This document shows positions 8,087 to 16,385 of a stretch of DNA of 64,000 bases, in pieces; positions within the stretch are counted from its first letter, which is position 1, and each line of letters opens with the position of its first letter. The notes beneath the pieces are model-generated. The model had not been told where the DNA came from, ran no database searches, and worked only from the letters and a program-made list of their open reading frames with translations. The DNA is from Intestinimonas sp. (GTDB lineage Bacteria > Bacillota > Clostridia > Oscillospirales > Oscillospiraceae): the NCBI GenBank assembly GCA_022653075.1, contig JALCSB010000004.1, positions 1-64,000 of the forward strand. Reading direction: 5' to 3'. Both the position numbers and the translations under genes were made by a program.

Positions 8087-10321
8087 TCAGACTTCACGGG
8101 AAATGCCAAGCAGCTTTGCCGCCGTTTTCTGATTGCGGTGTTCCACCTGACGCAAACGATTTACACCACCGGACAGAAACTCGGTGTCTCCAATTCTCTT
8201 TACCGCGGCGTCGATCTGAGCGCACAGGCGCTCAAGAGTCAGATCCGCAAGCTCGGTATAGAGGTCCTGCCCAATATAGCTGAGAAACGAGCTGATTTTC
8301 TGATCGTATACAACCCCCACCAAAGGTACGCCCTGGCCGGCTGAAAAAACCAGCGCATGGAGCCGCATGGATACGGTCAGCTGCATCCGGGCGAACAGAC
8401 CGATGGTATGGCGGGAAGAGCCGGTATCCGCAATCATAACGTGGGGCGCTTTCATGTATGCGGCGGCTTTCTGTGCGGCACTCACGTCCAGACGCTTTTC
8501 AATGGGCAGAAACACAGGGGTAAGCCCATATTTCTCCCATGCGTAATCAGCAGCCCTTCCGAAAACCTGGGCTTTTTCGTCAAACCCGGGCCACGGGCGA
8601 AGGGTAAAGCCAATATACTTCCCGTCCGGCGCCAGGCCATGGCTCTCCAGCAAACCATCCACAACCTGAGCGTCCGCAGCGGGGAGAATGACAGTGGGAT
8701 CAGCCGAGAGGATAATCTCAGGGCGGTCAATGCCCATATCTTTAAGTTCCGTAAGGGAGTGTGTATCCCGCAGCGTAATACAGTCCACATCTCTTTGCAG
8801 AACCTTCGCGGCCAGGCTGCGGTTAAAAGGGTAATGAATGGGTCCGATACCGCAGCCATACATCATAACCTGGTTTCCAAATCGCTTGGCGGCCGAAATT
8901 GTAAAAAGATAGAACCAGAGTGAACGGCGCGAAGTAACATCCTGCATAAGTGAGCCGCCACCATTAATGTAAAGCCGCGTCTTGCTCATTCGGCGCAGGA
9001 ATCGAACGATGTTAAACGTGTAGATGGAGTTAACCCGATAAGCCAGCCGGGTACTGTCCGGGTTGCGTGAAAGCACCCAGATAGGGAGATCAGGATCAAG
9101 CTGCCGCAGCTCCGCCACAATGGCCTCCAGAATTGCGTCATCGCCGGCGTTTCCACGTCCGTATGCGCCGCAGACCAACGCACCTTCCCGTTTTTTATGG
9201 GGACGGGCCTGACGGCGAAGGATGATCCGGTAAATCTCCAGCTGGCGTTCCACCGTACGCTCCAGCGAGTACTCCTCCACCGCTTTTCTATGCAGCCGTT
9301 CGCCAAGGTGCTTCCGCAAGGTTGGGTCGCTGGCCAGCGCGACCAGATGCTTGGCCAGCGTATCCGCATCACCGGGCGTAAACAATAATCCGTTTACACC
9401 GTGATCAATCAGGTATGGCACACCGCCGACCTTGGAGCTGATGGTAGGCAGGGAGGCGCGGGCGCCCTCCGTAAGCGCATAAGGAAAAGTTTCGGATAGA
9501 GAAGTTAGGGTATTGATGTCAATGGACTGATAAAAAGTATTGGTATCGGTGACCCATCCGGCAAAGCAAACTTTATCCTGAACCCCCAGCTCCGCAGCCA
9601 GTTTCTTCAGCATCTCCATCTGCTCTCCATCTCCGGCGATGATCAGGCGGAGATGGGCGCAGGTCTCATGAGCCTTGGCAAAACCGCGAATTAACGTGGC
9701 AATATCCTTGACCGGATTAAGCCGGGCGGCAATCCCCGCCACAACCTCTTCTTCGCCGGCATCCAGCCCGACGGAACGAAAATACTCCGTGCGAGACATA
9801 GCCGGCGGGTGAAGGGTAAAGTCAAGCCCGTTGTATATGGTAAATATGTGGTCCGGGTCAAAGCCGCGTGAAATAAGCAGATCCGCCATGGCGTCGGATA
9901 CGCCGATCCGGTAATCAATGCGGCGCAGAGCAAACGTGTTGATAGTTCCATAGGTCAGGCGGGAAAACGGCCGTCCCAAATAGTCTAAGCGGTAGTCGCT
10001 GTGGACCGTGGTCACAACAGGAAGCCCGGTAGCCCGGCGCAGCAGTACGCCCATCAGATTGCCTCGGGCGCCATGGCAATGAATCAGATCAATCCTCTCC
10101 GCTTTGATTTTTCGTTTGAGTATGGAGAGAACACGCAGGAGATTAAGTCCCGGATAGACTTCCGTGCGGATACCGAGTCCCCTCGCCTCTTGCGCAAATG
10201 GTCCCTCCATAAAGCAAACCATGGTGACATCTATGGTACGGGAAAGATTTTGCAACAAAGAGAGCACATGTGTTTTTGCACCACCGCTGTCTCCGCCGCT
10301 GATCAAATGGATGACTTTCAT
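8087..10321 (-). CDS. csaB: GT4 glycosyltransferase fused to CsaB-type polysaccharide pyruvyl transferase
   Basis: A 744-residue two-domain protein. Residues 1 to about 385 form a GT-B fold family 4 glycosyltransferase: KVIHLISGGDSGGAKTHV at the N-terminus, a mid IAARLNPVKDIATLIRGF, and a TEGARASLPTIS donor-binding region. From about 390 a CsaB-type pyruvyl transferase begins at CGAYGRGNAGDDAIL, continues with LYINGGGSLMQDVTS and MYGCGIGPI, and ends with SMRLHALVFSAGQGVPLVGV. CsaB pyruvylates a secondary cell-wall polymer to which SLH-domain proteins bind; an SLH protein is encoded at 41258-43246. The fusion suggests sugar transfer and pyruvylation act on the same substrate. Start 10321 follows GGAGG. 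Confidence 0.88.
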   Translation of the reverse strand: MKVIHLISGGDSGGAKTHVLSLLQNLSRTIDVTMVCFMEGPFAQEARGLGIRTEVYPGLNLLRVLSILKRKIKAERIDLIHCHGARGNLMGVLLRRATGLPVVTTVHSDYRLDYLGRPFSRLTYGTINTFALRRIDYRIGVSDAMADLLISRGFDPDHIFTIYNGLDFTLHPPAMSRTEYFRSVGLDAGEEEVVAGIAARLNPVKDIATLIRGFAKAHETCAHLRLIIAGDGEQMEMLKKLAAELGVQDKVCFAGWVTDTNTFYQSIDINTLTSLSETFPYALTEGARASLPTISSKVGGVPYLIDHGVNGLLFTPGDADTLAKHLVALASDPTLRKHLGERLHRKAVEEYSLERTVERQLEIYRIILRRQARPHKKREGALVCGAYGRGNAGDDAILEAIVAELRQLDPDLPIWVLSRNPDSTRLAYRVNSIYTFNIVRFLRRMSKTRLYINGGGSLMQDVTSRRSLWFYLFTISAAKRFGNQVMMYGCGIGPIHYPFNRSLAAKVLQRDVDCITLRDTHSLTELKDMGIDRPEIILSADPTVILPAADAQVVDGLLESHGLAPDGKYIGFTLRPWPGFDEKAQVFGRAADYAWEKYGLTPVFLPIEKRLDVSAAQKAAAYMKAPHVMIADTGSSRHTIGLFARMQLTVSMRLHALVFSAGQGVPLVGVVYDQKISSFLSYIGQDLYTELADLTLERLCAQIDAAVKRIGDTEFLSGGVNRLRQVEHRNQKTAAKLLGISREV

Positions 10322-10362
10322 AAAAGAGCCTCCAAAAAAATACTTGTAGAACAAACGAAAAT

Positions 10363-10391
10363 ATTATACAATAATACGTCAACACGGTCAA
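10363..10391 (-). promoter_or_regulatory. Predicted sigma-A promoter for the GT4-CsaB gene
   Basis: On the minus strand TTGACC, 17 bases and TATAAT, a near-consensus promoter 40 bases upstream of the start codon. It points away from the DUF4330 gene that begins at 10492 on the plus strand. Confidence 0.75.
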
Positions 10392-10491
10392 GGCAACAGA
10401 AAAACTCATTTCCGGATTTTCTCAGCACAGGACCAAAAAAGCCGGAGGTGCTCTCTGACTCTCCGTCAATGTGAAAGGAAAGAATGTCTTT

Positions 10492-11013
10492 ATGAAAATC
10501 GTAGATGAAAAGGGAAAGATATTTGGAAAACTGAACATTATAGATCTGCTGGTTATGATCCTGCTCATCGCGGCCATCGCGCTTGTGGCCCTTAAAATCT
10601 CAAACCGCAATTCGAGTACCGGGAGCGGAAACGTATTGGTGTATACCGTCAAGGTTTCCTCCGTGGAGAAGGACGTCGCGGATTCCATCGAGGCACAGGT
10701 AAAGGCCGATGGAAACCGGTCCCAGCTCATGGCAAGCGGTGATATGCTCAATGCTTGGGTCACCAGTGTGAGCAGCCGTCCGCATGAGGCATCCGCCAAG
10801 CTGAATACGAATATCGGCGGCGTTATGATCCCGGTGGATGAAGACACGGTGGACCTTACATTTACTATTGAAGCCAATGTTACCAATACCGTAACAAACG
10901 AGGTCGGTACTCAGGAAGTCCGTGTGGGTAAATCCCATATCGTGAAAACCACCACATTCGAGCTGGATAACGGGGTCATTTTATCCTGCGAATATCAGAA
11001 TACTGCAAAGTAA
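10492..11013 (+). CDS. DUF4330-like membrane-anchored protein
   Basis: A 173-residue protein with a cytosolic N-terminus (MKIVDEKGKIFGKLNIIDLL), one hydrophobic segment at about residues 20-38, and an extracytoplasmic domain of about 130 residues. The 'DEKGKIFGKLNIID' start followed by one membrane helix is what I associate with DUF4330, a family of unknown function often found near polysaccharide genes. The ATG at 10492 is preferred over GTG at 10471 because of the AAAGGAA site. It stands divergent to the GT4-CsaB gene and upstream of a PAP2 phosphatase, so a cell-envelope role is plausible but unproven. Confidence 0.65.
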   Translation: MKIVDEKGKIFGKLNIIDLLVMILLIAAIALVALKISNRNSSTGSGNVLVYTVKVSSVEKDVADSIEAQVKADGNRSQLMASGDMLNAWVTSVSSRPHEASAKLNTNIGGVMIPVDEDTVDLTFTIEANVTNTVTNEVGTQEVRVGKSHIVKTTTFELDNGVILSCEYQNTAK

Positions 11014-11030
11014 ACTGCGGTCAACTGAGC

Positions 11031-11066
11031 AGAAAGGCGGCGGGAGAGTGGTTCCGCCGCCTTTCT
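11031..11066 (+). terminator. Strong hairpin after the DUF4330 gene
   Basis: AGAAAGGCGGCGG pairs with CCGCCGCCTTTCT, a perfect 13-bp stem with a 10-base loop. The 3' side lacks a real U-run, so it may be a weak terminator or an mRNA 3' stabiliser rather than a full stop. The PAP2 gene starts 32 bases further on. Confidence 0.5.
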
Positions 11067-11097
11067 CGACATAGGACAGCCCGAAAGGAGGGACCCG

Positions 11098-11652
11098 ATG
11101 CCTGCTTTTATTGAGTACGCAGATCATACCGTTTTGCTGATGATTCAAAATCATCTGCACACTCCGTTTTTAGACCTCTTTTTTACCTTTTACACGCAAC
11201 TGGGAAATCTGGGATTTTTGTGGATCGCAGTGTCCCTGCTGTTGCTTTTCCACGCAAAAACCAGAAGGGCTGGTCTGCTTGCCCTTTTTTCCATGGCCGT
11301 GGGACTGATTGGTGCCAATCTAATCCTAAAACATCTGTTTTCCAGGCCCCGACCATGGCTGGTGGTCGATGGGCTTACCCCGTTGATAGCACCGCCGGAC
11401 CCGAATTCTTTTCCATCCGGGCATACCTGCGCCGCATTTGCCGCAGCAGGAGCATGGTGGAAAACCTTTTCCAACTGGAAAATCAAATCTTTCTTTGTGG
11501 CTCTGGCTATACTCATGGGCTTTTCCAGACTTTATGTGGGAATTCATTTTCCGTCCGATGTGCTGGCCGGAGCGCTGATTGGCCTTTTTTCCAGCCAGAT
11601 CGCCTGGATCCTGTACCGGCGTGCGCAGCAAAGGGAGGTTAAGCTCCCATGA
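11098..11652 (+). CDS. PAP2-family membrane phosphatase
   Basis: A 184-residue integral membrane phosphatase with all three PAP2 signature motifs: KHLFSRPRPW, PSGHTCAAF with the catalytic His region, and SRLYVGIHFPSDVLAG with the second catalytic His. Several hydrophobic segments surround them. Such proteins dephosphorylate lipid pyrophosphates, commonly undecaprenyl-PP in Gram-positives, recycling the carrier used by peptidoglycan and polysaccharide synthesis. The exact substrate cannot be read from sequence. The start follows AAAGGAGGG, and the stop overlaps the next start as ATGA. Confidence 0.88.
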   Translation: MPAFIEYADHTVLLMIQNHLHTPFLDLFFTFYTQLGNLGFLWIAVSLLLLFHAKTRRAGLLALFSMAVGLIGANLILKHLFSRPRPWLVVDGLTPLIAPPDPNSFPSGHTCAAFAAAGAWWKTFSNWKIKSFFVALAILMGFSRLYVGIHFPSDVLAGALIGLFSSQIAWILYRRAQQREVKLP

Positions 11653-12365
11653 ATCAAGCGCCAATTCTGCTTCAGGGCGCGGAGGAACATGAGATCTCCG
11701 GATTTCTGTGCGCCATGTCCCGGCCCGATCGGACAGAGGTGGGCGGCTATTCCTTTTGGCATGGACGGATCGGTGCGCAAAACACCGTAATCGCACAGAC
11801 GGACATCGGCCTCATCCACGCCGCTTGTGCCACGGTACTCGGAATTCTGACGTTCCATCCGGCCGTCGTCATTAATCAAGGCACAGCCGGGGCGGCGGTC
11901 CGCCAGCTTCATCGCGGAGATATCGTAATCGGCAGCCAGGCTGTTAACCTGGATGCGCTGAACATGCCACCCCGGCCAAAGGATACCGGCTGCGCACCCT
12001 TCGACTGGACCTTCAACGGGCGGTCCGCCATCCTGAACGCCAATCCGGCATGGGTGTCACGCTTGACCGCAGGAAATGATTCCGCCGGAATCCTTCATGT
12101 GGGGCGGCTGGGCAGCGGCGATCTGTTCAGCAGGGAGGCGGACCGTATCGATTGGCTCCATGCTCAAAGAGGCCATCTGTGCGAGGACATGGAAAGCGCC
12201 GCCGTCTATCAGGCATGCACACGGCTGGACACCCCCTGTGTCGGCGTTCGGATCATCTCCAACAATGAACTGACCCGCGAACCATACGAGGAACCGGTGG
12301 CCGCCGATTTGCAGCGTTTTTTACTGGATACGCTTTTCACTTCGAATACTTCCGTCGAGATGTAG
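11649..12365 (+). CDS. Nucleoside phosphorylase / MTA-SAH nucleosidase family protein
   Basis: A 238-residue PNP_UDP_1-fold protein. It has an N-terminal glycine loop (AQTDIGLIHAACATVLGI), VVINQGTAGA, and the purine/ribose site EDMESAAVYQ, like the M-E-x-E/S-A motif of MTA/SAH nucleosidases. Where those enzymes have R-x-I-S-D, this protein has RIISNNE, so the catalytic Asp is replaced by Asn, as also occurs in futalosine hydrolases. MTA/SAH nucleosidase is possible, and the neighbouring metK makes S-adenosylmethionine products relevant, but the substitution leaves the substrate open. It overlaps the PAP2 gene by 4 bp. Confidence 0.7.
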   Translation: MNQAPILLQGAEEHEISGFLCAMSRPDRTEVGGYSFWHGRIGAQNTVIAQTDIGLIHAACATVLGILTFHPAVVINQGTAGAAVRQLHRGDIVIGSQAVNLDALNMPPRPKDTGCAPFDWTFNGRSAILNANPAWVSRLTAGNDSAGILHVGRLGSGDLFSREADRIDWLHAQRGHLCEDMESAAVYQACTRLDTPCVGVRIISNNELTREPYEEPVAADLQRFLLDTLFTSNTSVEM

Positions 12366-12412
12366 AAGAAGCATTTTACTTTACAGATTTTGGAGAATTG
12401 GGGGAGTCATTA

Positions 12413-12922
12413 ATGCCAATTAGAATTATGCGTGGAGACATCACAGCCGTGGCGGCGGATGCCATTGTAAATGCTGCCAACACCAGCCTACTTGGCGGCG
12501 GTGGCGTGGACGGCGCAATCCATCGCGCGGCCGGTCCCGAATTATTGGCGGAGTGCCGCACCCTGCACGGCTGTGAAACTGGAAAGGCCAAAATCACCGG
12601 TGGTTATCGGCTGCCGGCGCGCTACGTAATCCATACGCCCGGACCAATCTGGCGGGGCGGCAGCCACGGGGAAGCGGATCTGTTGGCGTCCAGCTACCAA
12701 AGCTGTCTGACGTTGGCGGAAGAAAACGGATGTGTCACCGTGGCCTTTCCCTCTATTAGTACCGGTGTCTATCACTTCCCGCTGGATCAGGCGGCGGCAA
12801 TTGCGATCCGCACTATTCTGAATTTCCTGGACCACGCCAAGACGATCCGCGACGTATGGATGGTCTGCTTTGATGCCCGGACAAAAGCCGCTTACGACGC
12901 GGCGCTTAGCGCGGAGGTATGA
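12413..12922 (+). CDS. Macro-domain ADP-ribose hydrolase (YmdB/MacroD-like)
   Basis: A 169-residue single macro domain. The family motifs are all present: DAIVNAANTSLLGGGGVDGAIHR for the ADP-ribose pocket, ARYVIHTPGPIW, and FPSISTGVYHFP for the diphosphate loop. Members hydrolyse O-acetyl-ADP-ribose or remove mono-ADP-ribose from proteins. The ATG at 12413 lies behind GGGGGAG. It is followed three bases later by thpR, and the group forms a small cluster of nucleotide and RNA end-processing enzymes. Confidence 0.92.
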   Translation: MPIRIMRGDITAVAADAIVNAANTSLLGGGGVDGAIHRAAGPELLAECRTLHGCETGKAKITGGYRLPARYVIHTPGPIWRGGSHGEADLLASSYQSCLTLAEENGCVTVAFPSISTGVYHFPLDQAAAIAIRTILNFLDHAKTIRDVWMVCFDARTKAAYDAALSAEV

Positions 12923-12925
12923 TTC

Positions 12926-13453
12926 ATGCGACTTTTTATTGCGGTCCGCTTTGATGCGGAAACGCAGGCACACATCTTAGATGTTCAGGGCAGGCTTTGG
13001 AACCTGGATCAGCATGCCAGCTTTACCCGGCTGGAAAATCTGCATCTCACGCTCGTTTTTCTGGGTGAAGTGCGCCCGGAGCGGCTAAACGCCGTTAAGC
13101 AAGCCATGCTGCGCACTCATATAGAACCAATGGACCTAACCTTTGACCGGGTCGGCCGCTTCCGGCAGCGGGACAGTGAGCTCTGGTGGATCGGCCTGCG
13201 TCTGAACCCCACACTGGAGCGCATACAGGGAGAACTCAGCCGCCACTTGGCAGCAGAAAATTTCCCGCTGGAGACACGTGCCTTCCAACCGCACCTAACC
13301 TTGGCGCGACGGGTCCTGCTGCCTCGCAAACCCGATCGCGCGGCACTGCTGGGCGATCCATTTTCCACTCACGTAAAGCAGATTAGTCTAATGGAATCCA
13401 GTCGCTTGAAAGGGAAATTGGTTTACACTGAACGCTTTGTCGTGGCTGGGTAA
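12926..13453 (+). CDS. thpR: RNA 2',3'-cyclic phosphodiesterase ThpR (LigT family)
   Basis: A 175-residue 2H phosphoesterase beginning MRLFIAVRFDAE. The two catalytic His-x-Thr-x motifs are seen as LHLTLVFLGEV and PHLTLARRV, in the usual positions near residues 43 and 125. The family hydrolyses 2',3'-cyclic phosphates at RNA ends; the in vivo role in bacteria is poorly known. It begins three bases after the macro-domain gene and overlaps the likely frame of the GIY-YIG gene only in its untranslated upstream part. Confidence 0.92.
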   Translation: MRLFIAVRFDAETQAHILDVQGRLWNLDQHASFTRLENLHLTLVFLGEVRPERLNAVKQAMLRTHIEPMDLTFDRVGRFRQRDSELWWIGLRLNPTLERIQGELSRHLAAENFPLETRAFQPHLTLARRVLLPRKPDRAALLGDPFSTHVKQISLMESSRLKGKLVYTERFVVAG

Positions 13454-13475
13454 ATTTCAGCGAGGTGAAAAGATT

Positions 13476-13739
13476 TTGAGCTGGTGGGTTTATATCCTGC
13501 GCTGCGCCGACGGGACGCTGTATACCGGAAGTACGACGGACACGGACCGTCGTACGGCTGTCCATAACAGTGGGAAAGGGGCTAAATACACCCGTAGCCG
13601 CCGTCCGGTGGCCGTGGTCTACCGTCAGCTGTGCGCGGGTCACGCGGAGGCACTTCAGCACGAGGCTGCGATTAAGAAGCTTAGCCGTCAGGAAAAGCTC
13701 GCGCTGATTGAGCACGGACCCAGCCCGGAAATTTCATAG
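13476..13739 (+). CDS. GIY-YIG endonuclease-like protein (UPF0213 type)
   Basis: A small 87-residue protein of the single-domain GIY-YIG group. WWVYILRCADGTLYTGST holds the V-Y-I ... Y-T-G core, and the characteristic tail with HNSGKGAKYTRSRRPV follows. The TTG at 13476 is selected because CGAGGTG lies about 10 bases upstream and the core begins immediately after it; the frame also opens 13 codons earlier inside thpR. These proteins are thought to be nucleases, but their biological role is unclear. Confidence 0.87.
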   Translation: MSWWVYILRCADGTLYTGSTTDTDRRTAVHNSGKGAKYTRSRRPVAVVYRQLCAGHAEALQHEAAIKKLSRQEKLALIEHGPSPEIS

Positions 13740-13792
13740 AAAGCCTCCGGCTCTTTTTATTAGGGCAAATCTTTTTCTAAAAAGCTCAATAC

Positions 13793-13821
13793 TTGACAAA
13801 ACACGGCCGGAAGATTATACT
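13793..13821 (+). promoter_or_regulatory. Sigma-A promoter of metK
   Basis: A consensus TTGACA, a 17-base spacer and TATACT. Transcription would begin near 13828, about 20 bases before the SAM-I aptamer. This is one of the best promoters in the window. Confidence 0.85.
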
Positions 13822-13845
13822 AAATAAGTTCAAAGTTATAATCAA

Positions 13846-13950
13846 ATACCTTATCGAGAGTGGTGGAGGGAACGGCCCGATGAAGCCCGGCAACCTGTGC
13901 TTTGTGTACAAGGTGCCAAATCCGGCGGTAGTAATCGAAAGATGAGGATG
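13846..13950 (+). promoter_or_regulatory. SAM-I (S-box) riboswitch
   Basis: The conserved S-box elements occur in order: CTTATCGAGAGTGGTGGAGGG, AACGGCCCGATGAAGCCCGG, CAACC, AAGGTGCCAAATCC and GAAAGATGAGGATG. The P1 stem pairs CTTATC with GATGAG. S-adenosylmethionine binding stabilises the aptamer and lets the following terminator form, so metK is repressed when its product is plentiful. The boundary is set by the P1 stem, to within a few bases. Confidence 0.95.
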
Positions 13951-13960
13951 ATGTTTCGTG

Positions 13961-13992
13961 CGCTCCGTTGGATAATGGAGCGTGTTTTTTTT
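13961..13992 (+). terminator. Riboswitch-controlled terminator upstream of metK
   Basis: CGCTCCGTT pairs with AATGGAGCG around a GGAT loop, one G-U pair included, followed by eight U (one G intervening after the stem). It lies ten bases after the SAM-I aptamer, the standard off-switch position. Confidence 0.9.
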
Positions 13993-14049
13993 GCTTCGTT
14001 ATTCCGGTGGACCCACCGTCTTACCTCGAAGGGAAAGGAACGAAAAACT

Positions 14050-15237
14050 ATGAGTCACCGTGTATTTACTTCTGAGTCCGTTACCGAGGGGCATCCGGAT
14101 AAGATCTGCGATCAGATTTCCGATGCTGTTCTGGATGACATTCTGGCCCATGACCCCACCGCCCATGTGGCTTGCGAAACGTTTACCACAACCGGTATGA
14201 TCGTGGTAATGGGTGAAATCACCACGTCTCATTATACGGACATTCCAGCCATTGCGCGCCGCACGGTAGAGCGGATCGGCTATACTGATCCTGACTACGG
14301 CTTTGACAGCAAGAGCTGTGCCGTTATGACCTCCATTGACGAGCAATCCCCTGACATTGCCATGGGCGTCAACCATTCATATGAGTGTCAGGAGGAGGGG
14401 GATACCGATGAAAACGACCGCATTGGAGCGGGGGACCAGGGCATGATGTTCGGCTATGCCTGTGACGAAACCCCTGAACTGATGCCGGCCCCTATCTCCA
14501 TGGCGCATCAGTTGGCCCGCCGTCTGGCCAGCGTGCGTAAAAGCGGTGAGCTAAAATGGCTGCGTCCCGATGGAAAAAGCCAGGTTACCGTGGAATATGA
14601 TGAAAACGGAAATGTTTTGCGCTGCCCCGCCATTGTGGTTTCCGCCCAGCACAATCCGGATATTTCTCTGAAGGATCTGCGGGAAGCCATCATGGAAACG
14701 GTCATTCGTCCGGTCATTTCGGCAGAATATATCGATAAAGGTACCAAGATTTATGTGAACCCCACCGGCCGCTTTGTCGTAGGCGGTCCCGTCGGCGATA
14801 CTGGTTTAACCGGGCGTAAAATTATCGTGGACACCTACGGTGGCTCCGCCGCTCATGGCGGTGGCTGCTTCTCCGGCAAAGACCCCACCAAAGTGGACCG
14901 TTCCGCGGCTTATATGGCGCGCTATGTTGCCAAGAATTTGGTGGCGGCCGGGCTTGCTCGAAGATGTCAGATTGAACTGGCCTACGCCATCGGGGTAGCC
15001 AACCCGGTTTCCGTCTTGGTCGATACCCAGGGGACCGGAAAGCTGCCGGACGAACAACTGGCCGAGATTGTCTGCAAGACCTTTGATCTACGTCCCGCCA
15101 GCATTATATCCTATCTAAATCTGCGCCGTCCCATTTATGAGCAAACGGCAGCTTATGGCCATTTTGGCCGCTTGGATCTGGACCTTCCCTGGGAAAAGAC
15201 GGACCGGGCCGAAAAACTGCGCGGATATCTGAACTGA
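14050..15237 (+). CDS. metK: S-adenosylmethionine synthetase MetK
   Basis: Makes S-adenosylmethionine from ATP and methionine. The 395-residue length is standard. Signatures include [20 protein letters not shown] at the N-terminus, [16 protein letters not shown], the P-loop-like [19 protein letters not shown], and a C-terminal [20 protein letters not shown]. The ATG at 14050 follows AAAGGAAC; the frame continues upstream through the riboswitch but is not translated. Expression is set by the SAM-I riboswitch. The active-site loop and metal ligands appear intact. Confidence 0.98.
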   Translation: MSHRVFTSESVTEGHPDKICDQISDAVLDDILAHDPTAHVACETFTTTGMIVVMGEITTSHYTDIPAIARRTVERIGYTDPDYGFDSKSCAVMTSIDEQSPDIAMGVNHSYECQEEGDTDENDRIGAGDQGMMFGYACDETPELMPAPISMAHQLARRLASVRKSGELKWLRPDGKSQVTVEYDENGNVLRCPAIVVSAQHNPDISLKDLREAIMETVIRPVISAEYIDKGTKIYVNPTGRFVVGGPVGDTGLTGRKIIVDTYGGSAAHGGGCFSGKDPTKVDRSAAYMARYVAKNLVAAGLARRCQIELAYAIGVANPVSVLVDTQGTGKLPDEQLAEIVCKTFDLRPASIISYLNLRRPIYEQTAAYGHFGRLDLDLPWEKTDRAEKLRGYLN

Positions 15238-15346
15238 AGCGCCCGGGGTACGGGTACGTTTTCCCGTGCCGTGGCTATGTCGATCCCAACGATATAAACG
15301 CACGGCTGTTCCTCAATCAGTACGACCGGCGTTAAGGAGATATAAT

Positions 15347-16372
15347 ATGCCGATTCTATCCATTATTGTGCCTGTCTACAAGGCGGAGCATGTGCTGGAA
15401 AAGTGCGTCCGTTCCATCTTTGCCCAGACCATGTCGGACTGGGAACTGCTTTTAATCGACGATGGCTCGCCCGATGGCAGCGGAAAGCTGTGCGACGCCT
15501 TTGCTTCCCAAGACAGCCGAGTACGGGTATTTCATAAATCCAACGGCGGCGTGAGTTCCGCGCGTAATTTAGGGATGGAGCAGGCACAGGGCGATTACAT
15601 ACAATTTGTGGACAGCGATGATTTTATAGAGCCAACGATGTGCCGCATTTTGTATGACGCGCTGACTGCGGCTGGTGCGGATTCCTCCGGCTGTGCCCAC
15701 TACAACGTCCTGCCGAACGGAGAAAAATGGGTGGAACCCGGTGCTATGCCCGCGGGGGTATACGGAAAAGAAGCTGTTCGCCACAGCGTGGTTGACCGTT
15801 TGCTGGGGCAACGGCTGGGAAAATCAGGTGAGATTCTCAACGGCTATATCTGGAGGTTCCTTTTCTCCCGCAAGCTTCTGCGGAAGCATGACTTACGCTT
15901 CTCCGGCGCCTATCTGGAAGATGATCTGTTCCTAATGGAATATTTCTGTCTATCGGAAAAGCTGGCCATGGTGGATGTGCCACTTTACTATTATCAGCAA
16001 AATCCGGCGTCTGTTACCCGCAATTACCTTGCCGACTATATGGATATTTTCCGCGCCTTTATGGAAAAGAAACGCATTCTGGTAGAACGGTACGGCTTGA
16101 GTGCCGATGACCCCATGTGGGTGGAAAACTCTAACTGGGCTGGACTGTTAATTGCCGTTTCCAATGAATACGCACCCGGTAATCCTGCGTCACCGGGGGA
16201 GAAGAAGCACCGTGTAGAGGCGTTCACTCTAGAAAAGGATATGGCGGAAGCTATTCGTAAACTGCACCCCAGGGGCATGGGAAAAAATAAGCAGTTAGTG
16301 GCGGATTTGATCTGCCGGCGGTGGTTTGGTATACTGACTCTGCTGTATACGGTAAAAAACCGCAGAAAATAA
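15347..16372 (+). CDS. Family 2 glycosyltransferase
   Basis: A 341-residue GT-A enzyme. It begins MPILSIIVPVYKAEHVLEKC, and WELLLIDDGSPDGSG plus VDSDDF supply the nucleotide and metal-binding DxD region. YLEDDLFLMEYF matches the acceptor-side EDD motif. The C-terminal 100 residues are less conserved and have no clear membrane span. AAGGAGATATAAT precedes the ATG. It is followed 14 bp later by an O-antigen polymerase/ligase-like gene, so the pair probably works on a surface polysaccharide. The sugar donor cannot be inferred. Confidence 0.88.
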   Translation: MPILSIIVPVYKAEHVLEKCVRSIFAQTMSDWELLLIDDGSPDGSGKLCDAFASQDSRVRVFHKSNGGVSSARNLGMEQAQGDYIQFVDSDDFIEPTMCRILYDALTAAGADSSGCAHYNVLPNGEKWVEPGAMPAGVYGKEAVRHSVVDRLLGQRLGKSGEILNGYIWRFLFSRKLLRKHDLRFSGAYLEDDLFLMEYFCLSEKLAMVDVPLYYYQQNPASVTRNYLADYMDIFRAFMEKKRILVERYGLSADDPMWVENSNWAGLLIAVSNEYAPGNPASPGEKKHRVEAFTLEKDMAEAIRKLHPRGMGKNKQLVADLICRRWFGILTLLYTVKNRRK

Positions 16373-16385
16373 GGGAGAAACAACT

